Shown here one piece after another: positions 9,901-20,820 of a stretch of DNA of 64,000 nucleotides (position 1 is the stretch's first letter; each line of letters begins with the position of its first letter). Source of the stretch: Trissonchulus latispiculum (lineage: Eukaryota > Nematoda > Enoplea > Enoplida > Ironidae); contig JASAND010004221.1 in the NCBI GenBank assembly GCA_030248195.1, positions 1 to 64,000 of the forward strand, given 5' to 3'. A program made the translations under genes and the position numbers. The notes beneath the pieces are model-generated. The model had not been told where the DNA came from. It ran no database searches and saw nothing but the letters and a program-made list of their open reading frames with translations.

Positions 9901-12900
9901 TTAACCAGTTACACCAAAAGAAGCAGTAAAGTCTTCAAACAATTTTAAATGAGACTTCGTTACGGTTGCTGAGATTGCACTTAGAGCAGTTTCAAAGTCA
10001 TCAAAAGACACAGAGGGCAACCGAATCCGTCCATGAGGTAAGCTGGAGATTGTCGCCTGAAATATATAAATACAAAATACACGCATCTATTTTCTTACAA
10101 AATGAAAAATTCAAATATCGATAAACTTGGTGGAATTGATAACAACACTTGGTGGAATTGATAACAACACTAACAGTAGATTATACTAAAAGCGGTAATT
10201 GATAAAAAGTGCTGATTGGTGAAACAACAACTACAAATTACAGTTGACGACAGGCTGAAAAAAGGGCAAAGCTGTGTCTTATTCGTCTTGGTACTTCCAT
10301 CTAAAAAAAAGCCCAAAAACGCTATACCCAACCATTTTTTAATGTTTCACGCCTACAGCAAGCTAGGACCAAGTTTTTGTATTCTGATATATACCACAAA
10401 AACAGTGAAACCGTACCGGCAAGCAAAATGGTGTATCAGGAGCACACGGCTCAAACTGATCATCAATTAGAACCCAATGGGTGGCTTCTGTGAGACGTCT
10501 GATAGGCATGTACTGAACCTCTTTGGCGAGATAACTCAGATCGCAGCCACTGAAACCCTCTGTATGATCGCCCAACCAAGCCCACTCATCTTCACTAATC
10601 GCCACACTAAAATAAAGCAGCAGAGTACTTGTGGACTAAGATGTGACCATAGCATAAAGACCAAAAGTTCAGAAGGCTTTACAAATTAATTACGCAGTTT
10701 AACACAATTTCAAGTTCTAGATCATAGCAAATTGCAATCAAAATTATTAAAGCGCATCACAATTATTCACTTCATATACTTCTAAATCAGCAAGTAGACG
10801 GACAGACACAAGACAAATCCATAAGAAATAATATGCTTACGAAATAAACGACTGTAACATTTTAATGCGAGTTGGTTTATCAGGCAGCGAAATAAAAATT
10901 CGCTTTTGAAATCGTCGTATGAAGGCAGGATCCAATTCCCAGGGACAGTTTGTAGCACAAACAAAGAATGCCTTGAAGAAAACACAAGACTGAAAACGCC
11001 TCGCAACAGTGCTCATACAGAACTTTGTAGACTATATAATGCTTCTTTAGATCTAAGTTTAGGAGGATGTACCTATTGGCCCGACACAGTGTGATCAAGT
11101 TAAGTAAATTCCCCTAAGAAAAATTGGACAACGTTAACAGTGGAGACGAGAACACCATAACATCACTTCTGTATCGTTGGAAAGTTCATGACTTGCTTTT
11201 GCTACATACTTCTGGGGCTACAAACCATTTTGTTGTAGCTTGTTGATACGACATTTAATTTGGCATAACTTGAGAAAATCGCTGGCTTCGTAAATTTTAA
11301 ATTTTAAATAAAAGATGGTTTGCAGCTAAAACAAGATGGCTATAAGCAACAGAAGCAGCACGTCATTTCCAAGGATAGAGACTATGTTTGTAACCCTGCA
11401 AGGAATAGTTTAAGCTTGATGTCGCAATTTCCTGCGTGTCTCTACCTATCTATCTATTGTAATAAGCTGTTCAATTTGTCCAATTTTTCACTGAGGGAAC
11501 TTCTTCGATAATTCTACTTACATCCACCTGTATTCCGTTTGATGTCCGACAAAATAGTTTACATCTAAGTTATAGAATACCTCCTACAACGTTTTATAAA
11601 ACAATCAAATTCAGTTCACTTTAACAATATCATCTTCCTGCAGCCGCTGGATCTGAACCAAGAGTTCCGTTTTCACTCGTCGAGTGCTCTCCTCTTCTCG
11701 CGAAGATCGCGACCGGCACAATGAGTCAATTTCATCGACAAAAATAATCGACGCCTTCTTAGAAACCTGATAATGGTTTCTGGCCTGAAAACATGTAAAA
11801 TCAGGTATACATGACCTTAGATTGATTACAGCAAACAAAATAGTTTCAAGAACAGAGCAAAATAACTGATTTCAGAACATCCCCATCACACAAATCTATA
11901 CTTGGGCAATGTATTTCGCGGAGGGGGACAGTAAAAAACCCCTGAATGAAATAAAAAACATGTTCAAACATAGGCCACACTAGATTTTCAACTACATGTT
12001 AAAATTAGGAGTGTATTGGTGCCCCCCCCCTTTGTCCAAATATGGTTCAAAGTTAATAACAAACCACCAGGAGGCTAGGCAAATGCTTTTACTTGAAAGA
12101 GAGGTTAAGTTTCACTGATGTCTGTGAAAGCCAATTTCGTCACCCCTTTTGGAAATAAATTTGCTTTACTGTATATTATGTAACTACTTAAAACTACAAA
12201 ATTAAATATTTAGTTCATAATTGTATGTTCAACTGCTCATATTAGCAATTATTTAAAAAATCCCGAATGTTTAAAAACTACATTTTTTACGTTTCCTGTC
12301 TCCGAGAAAAACCTAATCTTTTTAAAAACCTTTTTTTCCAAAAACCTGATTCTGGACAATTTTACTTTCTCCGGACTTCTTGTAAGTGACTACATCGCCG
12401 ATGGACATTCTCCCTTCCCCCCTCTCTTATCCAACAGTGACGTGTTTCCTTACAGACGTAAATAGATCCCTAATCAGCTTTTCGCTTTCACCACTCCAAC
12501 TGGAAGTGAGATCAGAGGATGAAACTCTGTAGAAGACTGAGTCAATTTCTCCCACAACTGCTTCAGCTAAACGCGACTTCCCTACAACAAAACAAAATCT
12601 ATGAATCTGCTGTTAAACAAACTTGCTATTAAATTAATTTAAATGCATAACACTATTGACGAGTACTCGTAGACTACTTGACTATGCTCCCTCCAAATAA
12701 TGCAAAAGCCAAAGCCAAGGCGATGTAAAGATGGGCTGCGTTGAAAATGGATACCCTATGTCCAATTTTCCCTAATTTTCTTACATCCTTTCCTTGAGGA
12801 CATATATATCAACCGATGCAAACAAAGACCTATATATATATACCTGTTCCAGGTGGTCCATAAAGAAGAACACACTGCCAAGGTTTCAAACCACCGCCAT

Positions 12901-14796
12901 GCTCTGATGCAAACAGTTGAGGAAATTTGGTTGGAATAATTATCGCTTCACTGAGAGCAGCCTTGGCACTCTCCAAGCCAATTACGTTGCTGAACATGAG
13001 TCGCTCTAAAATTAAAAAACAATAATATGGGATCATAGAAATCAACCAATACTGATGCTGCTTCTAAATAACGAAGGGAAAACTTAAAAGTGGTAGATAA
13101 TCGGCATTTGTGAAAAGCTATTCTACCTAGGCTTATTCAAGGGAATGTTCTTGGAGGCTCTTTGGGGGGCCCTCGGGAGGCGAGACATTTTAAAAAGTTT
13201 CTAAAAATGTGCTAAAATTGCGCTAATTCTATAGCATTCGGGAAAAAATAGCTTTTAATTAAAAAATAAGCAGATTCAGTGATAAAAAAGCAAGAATTAA
13301 GTTAAGTAAAAATCCAGGCGAAGCCGGGACATTTTTAAATATACGGCTTTCTAAATTATTTTATCAGGGCAGAATATGGTACCAAACGGACACCCAACGA
13401 GCTGAAGCATTAGGGGTTTTTTGCAGCTTCATCAACCAAGCAGAAGAACAAAAACCTAGTCAACAAAACAAGCACTAAACTAACTAGAGCTGTCCGATGG
13501 CTTAACAATGGTGGCTTCGATAGCCTCGAGTCTTTGCCTTTTGTGCGGATCCAGGGAGGAACCTTCTGTATCGCTACCATCTGAGACGGAGGAAAGAGAG
13601 ACCGTTGTCGGACGCCGAGTTGGCGACAATGGCAATGCACAATGGAGGCTGGTCTGCAGCAATTGCTGCCAGGACGACAGCATTGACGCAGCCTCTCTGA
13701 AATGCTCAACCAGTCGGGCATATCGTGCAGATTCGCCAGCTTCAACGATTGAGTCTGCTGCCGACTGAAACTCAAAATAAACACTAAACGAACATGGATC
13801 TCTTGAACAAAACTGGAATTATTTTGTTTTCAACATCAATTTTTCGAAAATCACCCAATGGATTATCGTGATTTTGGCAGGATAAAAATTGGCACTATGA
13901 CGGAGGGGTTTTTCCTTAATTTCAGCTAAAACTTCTCCAGTTACGAAAAAACTCAATGCGAACATGGCTCTTGTCACCGTACTTTTGGCACATTTGGCAA
14001 ATTTTCTGAAGAGCTGTCAAATAAAAACAAATGTCCCTCTGTACACATGTCCTCCATATCAAAAAAGCTCCGGTAAATTCAGCAATTTAGAAAAATCAAT
14101 GTTCAAAGATCGACTATCTATATTTATATAGCTGGTTTGTCATAAACCCAACCTATTTTGCCAGTTTCGCTATATGACGTGAATGTTTGTAAACGTAGTT
14201 ATAGTGTTTCAAAAAGTATTGCAGAAGACGGTCACATTAAAACCACGGTTGGAAGCTTTACAATATCGGCCCCAGTTAGTTTCAGCTTTATCAATTCACT
14301 GAATACTCTTGCAACTTCAAACTTCCAAATTTCCGATAAATGTTCTCATTTAATCCTCGTTGTAGACGTTTTTCTGATAACAGGAGGAAGTATTCATCAG
14401 CGTAGATGAATCAAGCAATAGAACAATAGTAAGGAAATAAAGGTGGGTCACTCCCCCAACGCGGTTAGCCTTCCCTCTGAGAGGAAGTGCTGGGGTCACA
14501 AGAGGCTCTATTTCAAGAATCCCATCTGAGCTAGGACTCGGAATCTTGAAAGTTGCTCTGGTCCCTACGTAAGAGAAGAGCAATTAATGCTTAACGAGTA
14601 CCGAAGCCAAAAGGCCAAGGTGGAATCTACTTCGCACAAGAAAGAATCAAATTAAAAAACATAGCGCTGCAGTTCTTACATTGTATGTTTGCACGAGGCT
14701 TTCTAGCTTTTGGGAACAATCGCTATCATTTTCGCGTATCTCGGCAGCACAGGTCTCCACTTTCGTAACTAAATTGCGAAGATTATCCAACGACAT
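9901..14796 (-). CDS. VPS4: VPS4-like AAA ATPase, eight exons, ~442 aa
   Basis: VPS4 disassembles ESCRT-III filaments at endosomes and other membranes using ATP. I join eight exons with GT..AG borders and compatible phases: 14,796-14,680; 13,764-13,485; 13,005-12,844; 12,581-12,454; 11,784-11,620; 10,971-10,841; 10,606-10,417; 10,056-9,901. The sum is 442 codons plus stop, matching VPS4 (~437-444). Seen in order: Walker A GPPGTGKS split across exons 3/4, pore loop SSWSGESEK, Walker [11 protein letters not shown], sensor CATN, arginine fingers [19 protein letters not shown], the beta-domain-like EPCAPD, and the C-terminal helix [12 protein letters not shown]. The N-terminal ~130 residues are helical but only weakly like a MIT domain. 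The exon 2/3 junction (donor GTTAGT at 13,484) is inferred; without splicing, a stop at 13,480 gives a 133-aa product. Confidence 0.8.
10127..10172. repeat. 23-bp tandem duplication in a VPS4-like intron
   Basis: Two adjacent copies of a unit beginning CTTGGTGGAATTGATAACAA lie in the last intron (10,057-10,416). The duplication is present in both arms (mirror ~53,108-53,152). Confidence 0.8.
11785..12453 (-). other. Intron of the VPS4-like gene
   Basis: The largest intron inside the ATPase domain is about 670 bases, between the SGESEK exon and the Walker B exon. It is AT-rich, with a C run near 12,020 (CCCCCCCCC) and no recognised insertion. Confidence 0.6.
13130..13335. mobile_element. Diverged F-family fragment in a VPS4-like intron
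   Basis: It starts GGCTTATTCAAGGGAATG, continues GGCTCTTTGGGGGGCCCTCG, and has a GGCGAAGCC hairpin near 13,320, matching the layout of element F1 at 24,975. It lacks the hAT-like insertion found in F1: here CCCTCGGG runs straight into AGGCGAG, so it acts as an empty-site reference. Confidence 0.65.
13840..14350. repeat. Diverged copy of the element W core in VPS4-like intron 1
   Basis: The segment shares many short blocks in the same order as 16,270-17,090, for example GATTTTGGCAGGATAAAAAT against GATTTTGGTAGGATAAAAAT, then AGCTAAAAC, ACATTTGGCAAATTTTCTG and a GTGAATGTTTGTA block. No clear TTAA ends were seen. Confidence 0.55.
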
Positions 14797-14799
14797 GTT

Positions 14800-15424
14800 C
14801 AATCCACTACTTAAAATTAATAAAAACAGTTTAGATAGTCAGACAGTGGGGAAAGCCGCTGACAAAATGGGGCAAAGACAGCTCATCCTACCCGACAGAG
14901 CACAAGACTAAAAACTAAAAAATTAGGCTGCCAAAGCGCACGAAGCAAGCACCAGACAAGCCACAAATTGGCGCGCAAAGCTGAAATAGAATGTATAGCT
15001 TGCAGAGATAACGGTAGAATAATTCAGCCAATCAAATAGCAGCGAATCAATTGAATCGAATAACAGCCAATAAAATTGAACAACGAAACTTGGGGTACCC
15101 GAAACTTGTCTCATTGGATAAAGTGGCAATCTGCCATTTATTGAGATGACAATTTGTATAAATTCGTAATATTCATATAAAAGGTTGTCAGTGCAATGAG
15201 ACAGTCAAATTATTGCACAATTTTGCAACTTTGTCCAGTAAATGAACGTTGTCCACTTGATACTATTCACGCCTAATGTAATGTGTAGCAAGTTAATTGT
15301 ATATCTGAAGCTTATTTCAACGAACCCTGTTTTAAATATGACGGTTTTAAATCCCTCAACAAAGCGAACAAACACAATTTTTACGACTGCAACTGCGCAC
15401 TGCTTACAGAAGGTCTTAACTCTC
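14800..15424. other. Intergenic, VPS4-like 5' flank
   Basis: No conserved ORF. The VPS4-like promoter should lie just above 14,796. The 5' flank contains several ATTG/CCAAT-like boxes (for example AATTGAATCGAATAACAG with GATTGGCTG on the minus strand), but none can be assigned a function. Confidence 0.35.
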
Positions 15425-15715
15425 TGTAACCCGCGTAGTTAAAAGCGGGTTAAAATGGTATAGAAATGCATGAAGCAGAGTTAGCCAAAGTTAAATTTAA
15501 TCCATTCGCGAAAAGAACGGAGTTAAATTTAACCCCACATATTTTTAACTCCATGAGTGATTTGCAAAAAGAGTAGAGTCAATTTTCTGAACTTTTTTCA
15601 CTCTTTTCATGAATAAGAGAGCGTTAAATTTTTTAACTCATTCAAGAAAAGGATCGAGTTACTTTTAACTAGTTTAACTCATTCGCGAAAAGGCCCTTAG
15701 TTTGGGACATTGGCG
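15425..15715. mobile_element. Small repeat Q built of TTAACTCATTCGCGAAAAG units
   Basis: Variants of TTAACTCATTCGCGAAAAG occur about four times (near 15,500, 15,590, 15,636 and 15,678) with intervening GTTAAATTTAAC motifs. The upstream edge is a hairpin, AACCCGC..GCGGGTT. It looks like a MITE or short satellite. The mirror copy is at 47,630-47,905. Confidence 0.55.
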
Positions 15716-15799
15716 TGGTGCTGCTATATACGATTAGTTTTGTTCTTCCTGTTTCTACTACGTGAAGTCTTTCCTAAGTCTTCTTCTGCCTGTCCTTAA

Positions 15800-17170
15800 G
15801 TGGTGGTATCCTTTTGTGTATATTTGACCTTACAAGCTCGAATTCTTTATGAAAGTGGACGAAACATTCTAGATATATTATTTTGGTACTCCTTAACATT
15901 CTGGGACCAGTCCTGCTGTGCAATTTTAGGTGGAAAGATCAATTTCTGGTTTTTGGCATTATACTCTCAGTAGGTAGTCGATACACCGAATTGGGTGTCA
16001 TGGCTGGAAAGAGGGTACTAAAATTAACATTTTTGCTTTTACAACCTTCGAGCTATTTCTAGTGATTAAGTCGGTATAAGCCAAAAACAATTTTGGGGGT
16101 CAAAAACGGCCATTTTGGAGGAAATTAGTTTTTTCAAAATTACAGCGAAATCGTACGGATAATTTTCGTTTATTTATAATGAATCGATAGGCGGTCTAAT
16201 AGCACATTTTATTAATACCTATTAAGTGACATTCATTTCTTGAAGCTAGATTTGGCCGAAAAACCAGTTTGAAAAACTGCGATAATTTTAATTTGAAGAT
16301 AGATTCTCAGAAATGGATTCGAGATTTTGGTAGGATAAAAATTCGCCCTATTGCGGACGGACACTTTTCTCGGATTGAGCTAAAACATCTTCAGTTGTGA
16401 GAAAACTGAACACAGTTGAGGAATTTCGTGCCATCGTACATTTGCCAGATTTTCTGGAGCACTGAGGCTTGTTGGGCCAAATCCAAAAAATGTTACTCGG
16501 CCTACATGTTCTTCATATTTTGGCACAAAAAGAAATTTTAGTCGATTCTACGACGGCTAGCACCAATGGGACTTAAGTCGTTGTACCAACGCTACTTAAG
16601 TATCACTATATTAATCTTCATCGGTCTGAAACTTAAGTTTCCTTGGTTGACTTAACTTTACGACCTACTTAAAGTCAAACTTTGCTGGTGCAAGGACTTT
16701 AAGTATCAATGTTGGCACTTAGTGCCACTTAATCGCCAACTCCGCTTTCGCAATTGGCTAAGGCGACAACACGAAACTTAAGCTGATACTTAACTTGAAC
16801 TACTACGTAAGTTAAGTGGCAACTAGTTAAGTATCAGTAACGAAATAAAGTTCCAACTTTTAGTGTCACTTACTTAAGTGCTACTTAGCCTAATCCACCC
16901 TTAATCAGATTTGGTGCAAGCTACCACTAGTTTTGAGAAATTGATTTTCAAAAATGTTTGGTCTATATTCAGCCTGTCAGTATGTAGGAGAATTTTTGCT
17001 GGAGAATTTTTGCTATTTTCTTAATTTGGCTAGTTCCGTATGCTCATGTGAATGTGTATACAGATTATAAGCTTTAAAACGATGTATAAAGATCTTTCCA
17101 ACAAAATAGCGAAAGTAATAGCGTTTCACAAAATCACCACTAAAGCACTGCACAAAAGGATACCACCACC
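15800..17170. mobile_element. TTAA-bounded element W, carrying nested element R
   Basis: TTAA sites lie at 15,796-15,799 and 17,171-17,174. The ends are inverted: left GTGGTGGTATCCTTTTGTG, right (reverse complement) GGTGGTGGTATCCTTTTGTG. The end resembles that of O2 (GGCGGTGATTCCTTTTGG), so both probably belong to one TTAA-targeting family. No transposase ORF is visible. Element R at 16,555-16,925 interrupts it. The mirror copy is at ~46,172-47,540. Confidence 0.7.
16555..16925. mobile_element. Element R, dense in ACTTAAGT motifs
   Basis: The end CTAGCACCAATGGGACTTAAG faces a reverse-complement right end, GGTAGCTTGCACCAAATC. Between them are more than fifteen CTTAA/TTAAG motifs (ACTTAAGT, CTTAAGTATC, GTTAAGTGGC). 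No ORF. It is nested inside W. The mirror copy is at 46,425-46,800. Confidence 0.65.
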
Positions 17171-17174
17171 TTAA

Positions 17175-17899
17175 CATTTTGTAGATTCTGCCAAACAATT
17201 TTTATACAACTAGCGCCCTTTGGCAGTTTGAACAACATTTAACTTTCAACTCTTTCAATTTCAACTATTGAGTATTTCCGTTTAAGCATTGTCCTGATAA
17301 AATTCTACCTTGAGATTTTGCCACATTTCATTAAAAACTTCAAATTCAAACTAAAGTAACGGAATTCTTTCAAAATTCTATCATGTAATAATCGTTTCTG
17401 CGAGACAGATAACCATTTCACAAAAGTTGTACTATATTTCACAATATTTCAACTTCATTGTTTTGACGTTGCCCCTATCTTCGGAGCTCTTCTATCTCAC
17501 TACTCCTACGTTTTAAAATTTTTCCATCCCAATTTTTATCAGCTGAAGCTTCTGCAGAGCCAACATTTGCTTTTTTAAAGTGTCTAAACTTTCTTAAAGC
17601 TGTTTAGTTTTCTCAAAGGTCTGCCTTATTTTTCGTTTGAAATACCTTTAATTTTTTATCCAAATCTTTGCAAAGGTCTCTATAAGATTTTTCATTTAAA
17701 AAATTGTGTTAAATGGGTTTAAGTTTCCAGTACCGATATTGTCAGCGCTGGTTGGAGGCTGATCCCAAATATAGTTTAGCGGCGTCGTAGCAGCAAAAAA
17801 CTCTTTGTTGCGTTGCAAAGAAATACGTACCAATTCCTCCTCTCCAGAGACTGGCAAAAGAAATAACTTTTCCGGTTGGAGCCCCTCCTTTTAAAAATG
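17175..17899. other. Intergenic, AT-rich
   Basis: I found no conserved ORF or clear repeat. A minus-strand frame entering from L1 (to about 17,742) is low-complexity at its start and is probably not a gene. Confidence 0.35.
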
Positions 17900-18290
17900 C
17901 TGGGTGCACTGGCATTTTTTTAGTGGGGGGGGGGGGAGGCCCCCCCCACTTTTCGGTTCCCCCCTCCACTTTTCGAGCCCCCCCCCCCACTTTCGGCAAG
18001 CCCCCACCCACTTTTTTGGGGGGTCGCCCAAAAAGTGACGCTACCAAAAATTAGGTTTTTGAGGTCAAATTTTCAAAATTTTCTCAATTTTTAGCTAATT
18101 TATGGACTTATATGCTAATTTTAAGCTTAAAAACAGCGATTTTTTGCGTTTTTACCTTAAAAATGCTCATTGTTCGCTAAAAATTTCGGTATATTTTACT
18201 TTTGGCTCGCCCTCCCCACTTCCCCCTCCCTAGGGCGGGGGCGAAGCCTCCCCCACTTTCCAAAACCTTAAAAATGCCAGGGTGCATCCC
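17900..18290. mobile_element. Element L1 (G/C-tract shell, A/T core)
   Basis: Terminal motif TGGGTGCACTGGCATTTTT on the left faces GGATGCACCCTGGCATTTTT (reverse complement) on the right. Poly-C/G tracts flank an A/T-rich core with AAAAATCGC-type words. A GGGGCGAAGCCTCCCCC hairpin lies near 18,239. A second copy, L2, is at 30,310-30,685 in the opposite orientation. The mirror copy is at about 45,040-45,440. Confidence 0.7.
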
Positions 18291-18885
18291 TGCCATTTGG
18301 GAGCCATCAGATCAGCTGTTGGTTGGAATCACGGATATTCCTGTAATTCCTGTAATTGATACTCTTATCCAAACAGTCAGTCTTAATCATTGCTTACTTA
18401 GTCTTATCCTAACCAACACTGTAAGCTTGTCACAGAGATACGTTAATTATGAGAATCTATCAACAAGAAAAACAGTAACTATTTACTATACATCACTAAC
18501 GTAAAATCTTTACTGCAATGAAATTACTTTCTCATTATACGTAAGTCCAACTAAAACTGACTTCACAATGCACCGAAATAGAACATAGCGTCATTCTCTA
18601 TTCAATCTATGTAGATTTATAATTATAAATATACTAAATCAAAAGCATAGAGTTCAGATGTACGGGCAGAAAATGTTTCTTCATCCTCATGGTGATAACT
18701 TAAGTGATCCATACGTTGCAACAAACATCTTTCCCTTGCCACCCAATTATGAATTAACATTCAACAACACTGCACACAGTCTACATACTCTACAAGAACA
18801 TATCCAGATATTATTAAAGTTGCACACAGTCTAAGCTTGAAAACACGACATTTATGAAAAATATTTCGACTCAAGACGTCATCCC
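18291..18885. other. Intergenic, UQCRQ 3' flank
   Basis: No conserved ORF was recognised; AT-rich. It is mirrored at about 44,470-45,035. Confidence 0.4.
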
Positions 18886-19131
18886 TCAGTGACCACCGCC
18901 AGGATTCAACGGATCCTTTCTTAGCGACTTTGCGTGCTCTTTCGATATCCAAAGATAAGCCAGAGCACCCAAGGCTAAGGGAACAGACCAGCAGAAGAAA
19001 TCTTCCTTGATGTAGCGCTTAAATACATTCGTAAAAGGACCCATCGGCCAATGATAGTACACACGTTGAGCATATGGGCTGACTCCAACCACCATCCTGC
19101 CGTAAATGGGGGTATCCCACGGACCCTTCAT
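18886..19131 (-). CDS. UQCRQ: Cytochrome b-c1 complex subunit 8 (ubiquinone-binding protein QP-C)
   Basis: This is a small accessory subunit of respiratory complex III in the mitochondrial inner membrane, next to cytochrome b. The single-exon ORF is 81 aa; animal homologues are about 82 aa. The family layout is visible: an N-terminal segment with VSPYAQRVYYH (animal consensus LSPFEQRAYPH), then a basic amphipathic stretch NVFKRYIKEDFF, one transmembrane helix (~52-66, VPLALGALAYLWI), and a C-terminal KEHAKSLRKDP matching the family's E..E.SKRKNP tail. No cleavable presequence is seen, as expected. The Met at 19,131 gives family length, so I chose it. The right-arm copy is frameshifted in the tail. 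Confidence 0.88.
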   Translation of the reverse strand: MKGPWDTPIYGRMVVGVSPYAQRVYYHWPMGPFTNVFKRYIKEDFFCWSVPLALGALAYLWISKEHAKSLRKDPLNPGGGH

Positions 19132-19134
19132 TAC

Positions 19135-19678
19135 GAAATCTTACAATATGCAAACACAAATTCTGAAACATGCACAGCTAACCATAGTAACATTTCGAAC
19201 GTGCAGTGGGGCACATGGATTGTTTCGACGGGGGAGGACCTCAAAAAATAGTGGGGGTTCTGCGAAACGACGTATAGTCAAGCGGGGAAGAACCCACCTG
19301 CTGTGTGGGCTTACCGGTATGAGCTAAATATGATTTTAATAGGATCTTGAAGAGCATCCAAAATAACCCTAGAGGCTGCATTATTGTCGCTCCCGCTGCT
19401 TCCCTGCAAAATTTTTGGGACTTCGAAATTTTCGAAAATTTTGATCCGTCCAACTCGTCCAAGTGCCGAAATTTGGCAAAATTTGCCTGGCCATCCTGAA
19501 CAACTGGAACCATCTAGACTAAAGCAGACTGTATGTATGTGTAGGGCATCTGTTGCGCTTCATGATAATAATATGCCACACTGCTCTAACCCCTCCGGTG
19601 CGAGTTGGCGGGAAAAAACCCACTTTTCAAAATTGAATATTTTTTAACCATTAGCAGGAAAGGTCAAACAAGAATAAA
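19135..19678. other. Intergenic, UQCRQ 5' flank
   Basis: No gene recognised. It contains the upstream region of UQCRQ and short G/C-rich patches, and is mirrored at ~43,660-44,215. Confidence 0.35.
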
Positions 19679-19860
19679 AATGCTCCGATGGAGCATGAAA
19701 AATGCAATATGGGTGACATTGGGTTTTAAGCGGTCAGAGGACTAGGTTTTAAAACGTTAATATGGGAGGGGCAGGTTGTAAATGCCAGGAGGACTAGGTT
19801 AAAAGCGCACTAATATGGACCAGCTTCGCTGAACAACCCATATTCGCGGAAACTGCCCGC
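19679..19860 (+). mobile_element. Family A terminal repeat A3
   Basis: It begins CAAGAATAAAAATGCTCC, with the tip hairpin ATGCTCCGATGGAGCAT, then three AATATGG motifs spaced about 50 bp apart, ending in AATATGG..CCATATT around a loop with AGCTTCGCTGAACAACC. A4 (23,391-23,520) is the same sequence in reverse with one ~52-bp unit fewer. A3 and A4 could therefore be the two ends of one 3.84-kb composite (19,679-23,520). The mirror copy is at ~43,455-43,650. Confidence 0.65.
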
Positions 19861-20111
19861 GCCCGGACTGATTCCGGCTGCAGTTCTTCAGTAGCAGTTT
19901 ACCAATTTGTGAGCATAGTTCTGTGTCTGCAATTAATTAATTAATTAATCAACAATTAATACTTAATAATTACATAATATGCAACTTAAGTTAATTAATT
20001 TAATTAATGCATATAATGCAACACTTAATAAAACATACAGTAAAAATTGGTGTCACAAACTCTGCGCTGGCAACTCAGAATAAAACGCTTGAAGTAAAGC
20101 CTAATATTATG

Positions 20112-20820
20112 TAGGGGCGCGATAGCTTGATAATATGGGTGTAAAGGCGTCTGCGCGGCCCCCTGGAGACCGTGTTGGCCTGGTGCCAGCTAATTAGAGG
20201 CCCGGGAGTGGTAAAAAGGTTACCATCGTAAACAACTCGAGTAGTACTACAAGCACCACCATACTTTTGGTTCGAATTCGAAACTTCGAATTTTTGCACT
20301 AGGCGATAATTACCGTGCGTTTGTTTTTTTTCTGAGTAAATAACGCTTATTGGAAATGCATTTCACGGCGAAGTGTTGGAACGATGTGGGCATTTTGGCA
20401 CCATACTACTATTATATGTTGGTAGACAGGATCCCCCCATGCTACCTTTTTTTGGTCATTTTGGCACCTGGCCAATTTTGGCTCTGTGCCAAGGTCCCAA
20501 AGTCGGACTTTCGCTATTTTTCGCAAATTTTGGTCACACTTTTCTAGAACTGGGTGGAAGCTGGAGAGGTCTAGTATCTTTTGTTGAAAATTACCAGTAG
20601 GGGTGCATAAAGTAACGAGGGGGATTTTTTAATTTTGCTCCCTAGCTTTCAGGAGATGGGCCCAAACTTTGCATTTTTTTGGCCTGTTTGGGCGAAAAGT
20701 TTCTTAAGTCCCACTTTTGCTAGAAATGGCCTAAAAGTCACTAAAAATGGCGTTTTTCGGCCTCGGGGTGGTCCCCATATAGTAAATCGGGGTCGCTGAA
20801 AACGATGAGCATACTGCCGA
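20112..20820. repeat. Repeat J1
   Basis: One end (TAGGGGCGCGATAGC, then AAGGCG, GCGCGGCC, TGGAGACC, GTGCCAGCTAA) matches J2 at 24,969 in the opposite orientation. The other end (GGGGTCGCTGAAAACGATGA) matches J2 at about 24,285-24,305. The middles share little beyond GGCC-rich wording. J1 runs directly into array C. Confidence 0.5.

Noticed and set aside
14350..14583. Extra exon ([15 protein letters not shown]) of the VPS4-like gene
   Set aside because: It is open after a TACGTAG acceptor, but the required phase does not fit exon 1, and exon 1 joins exon 2 in frame without it.
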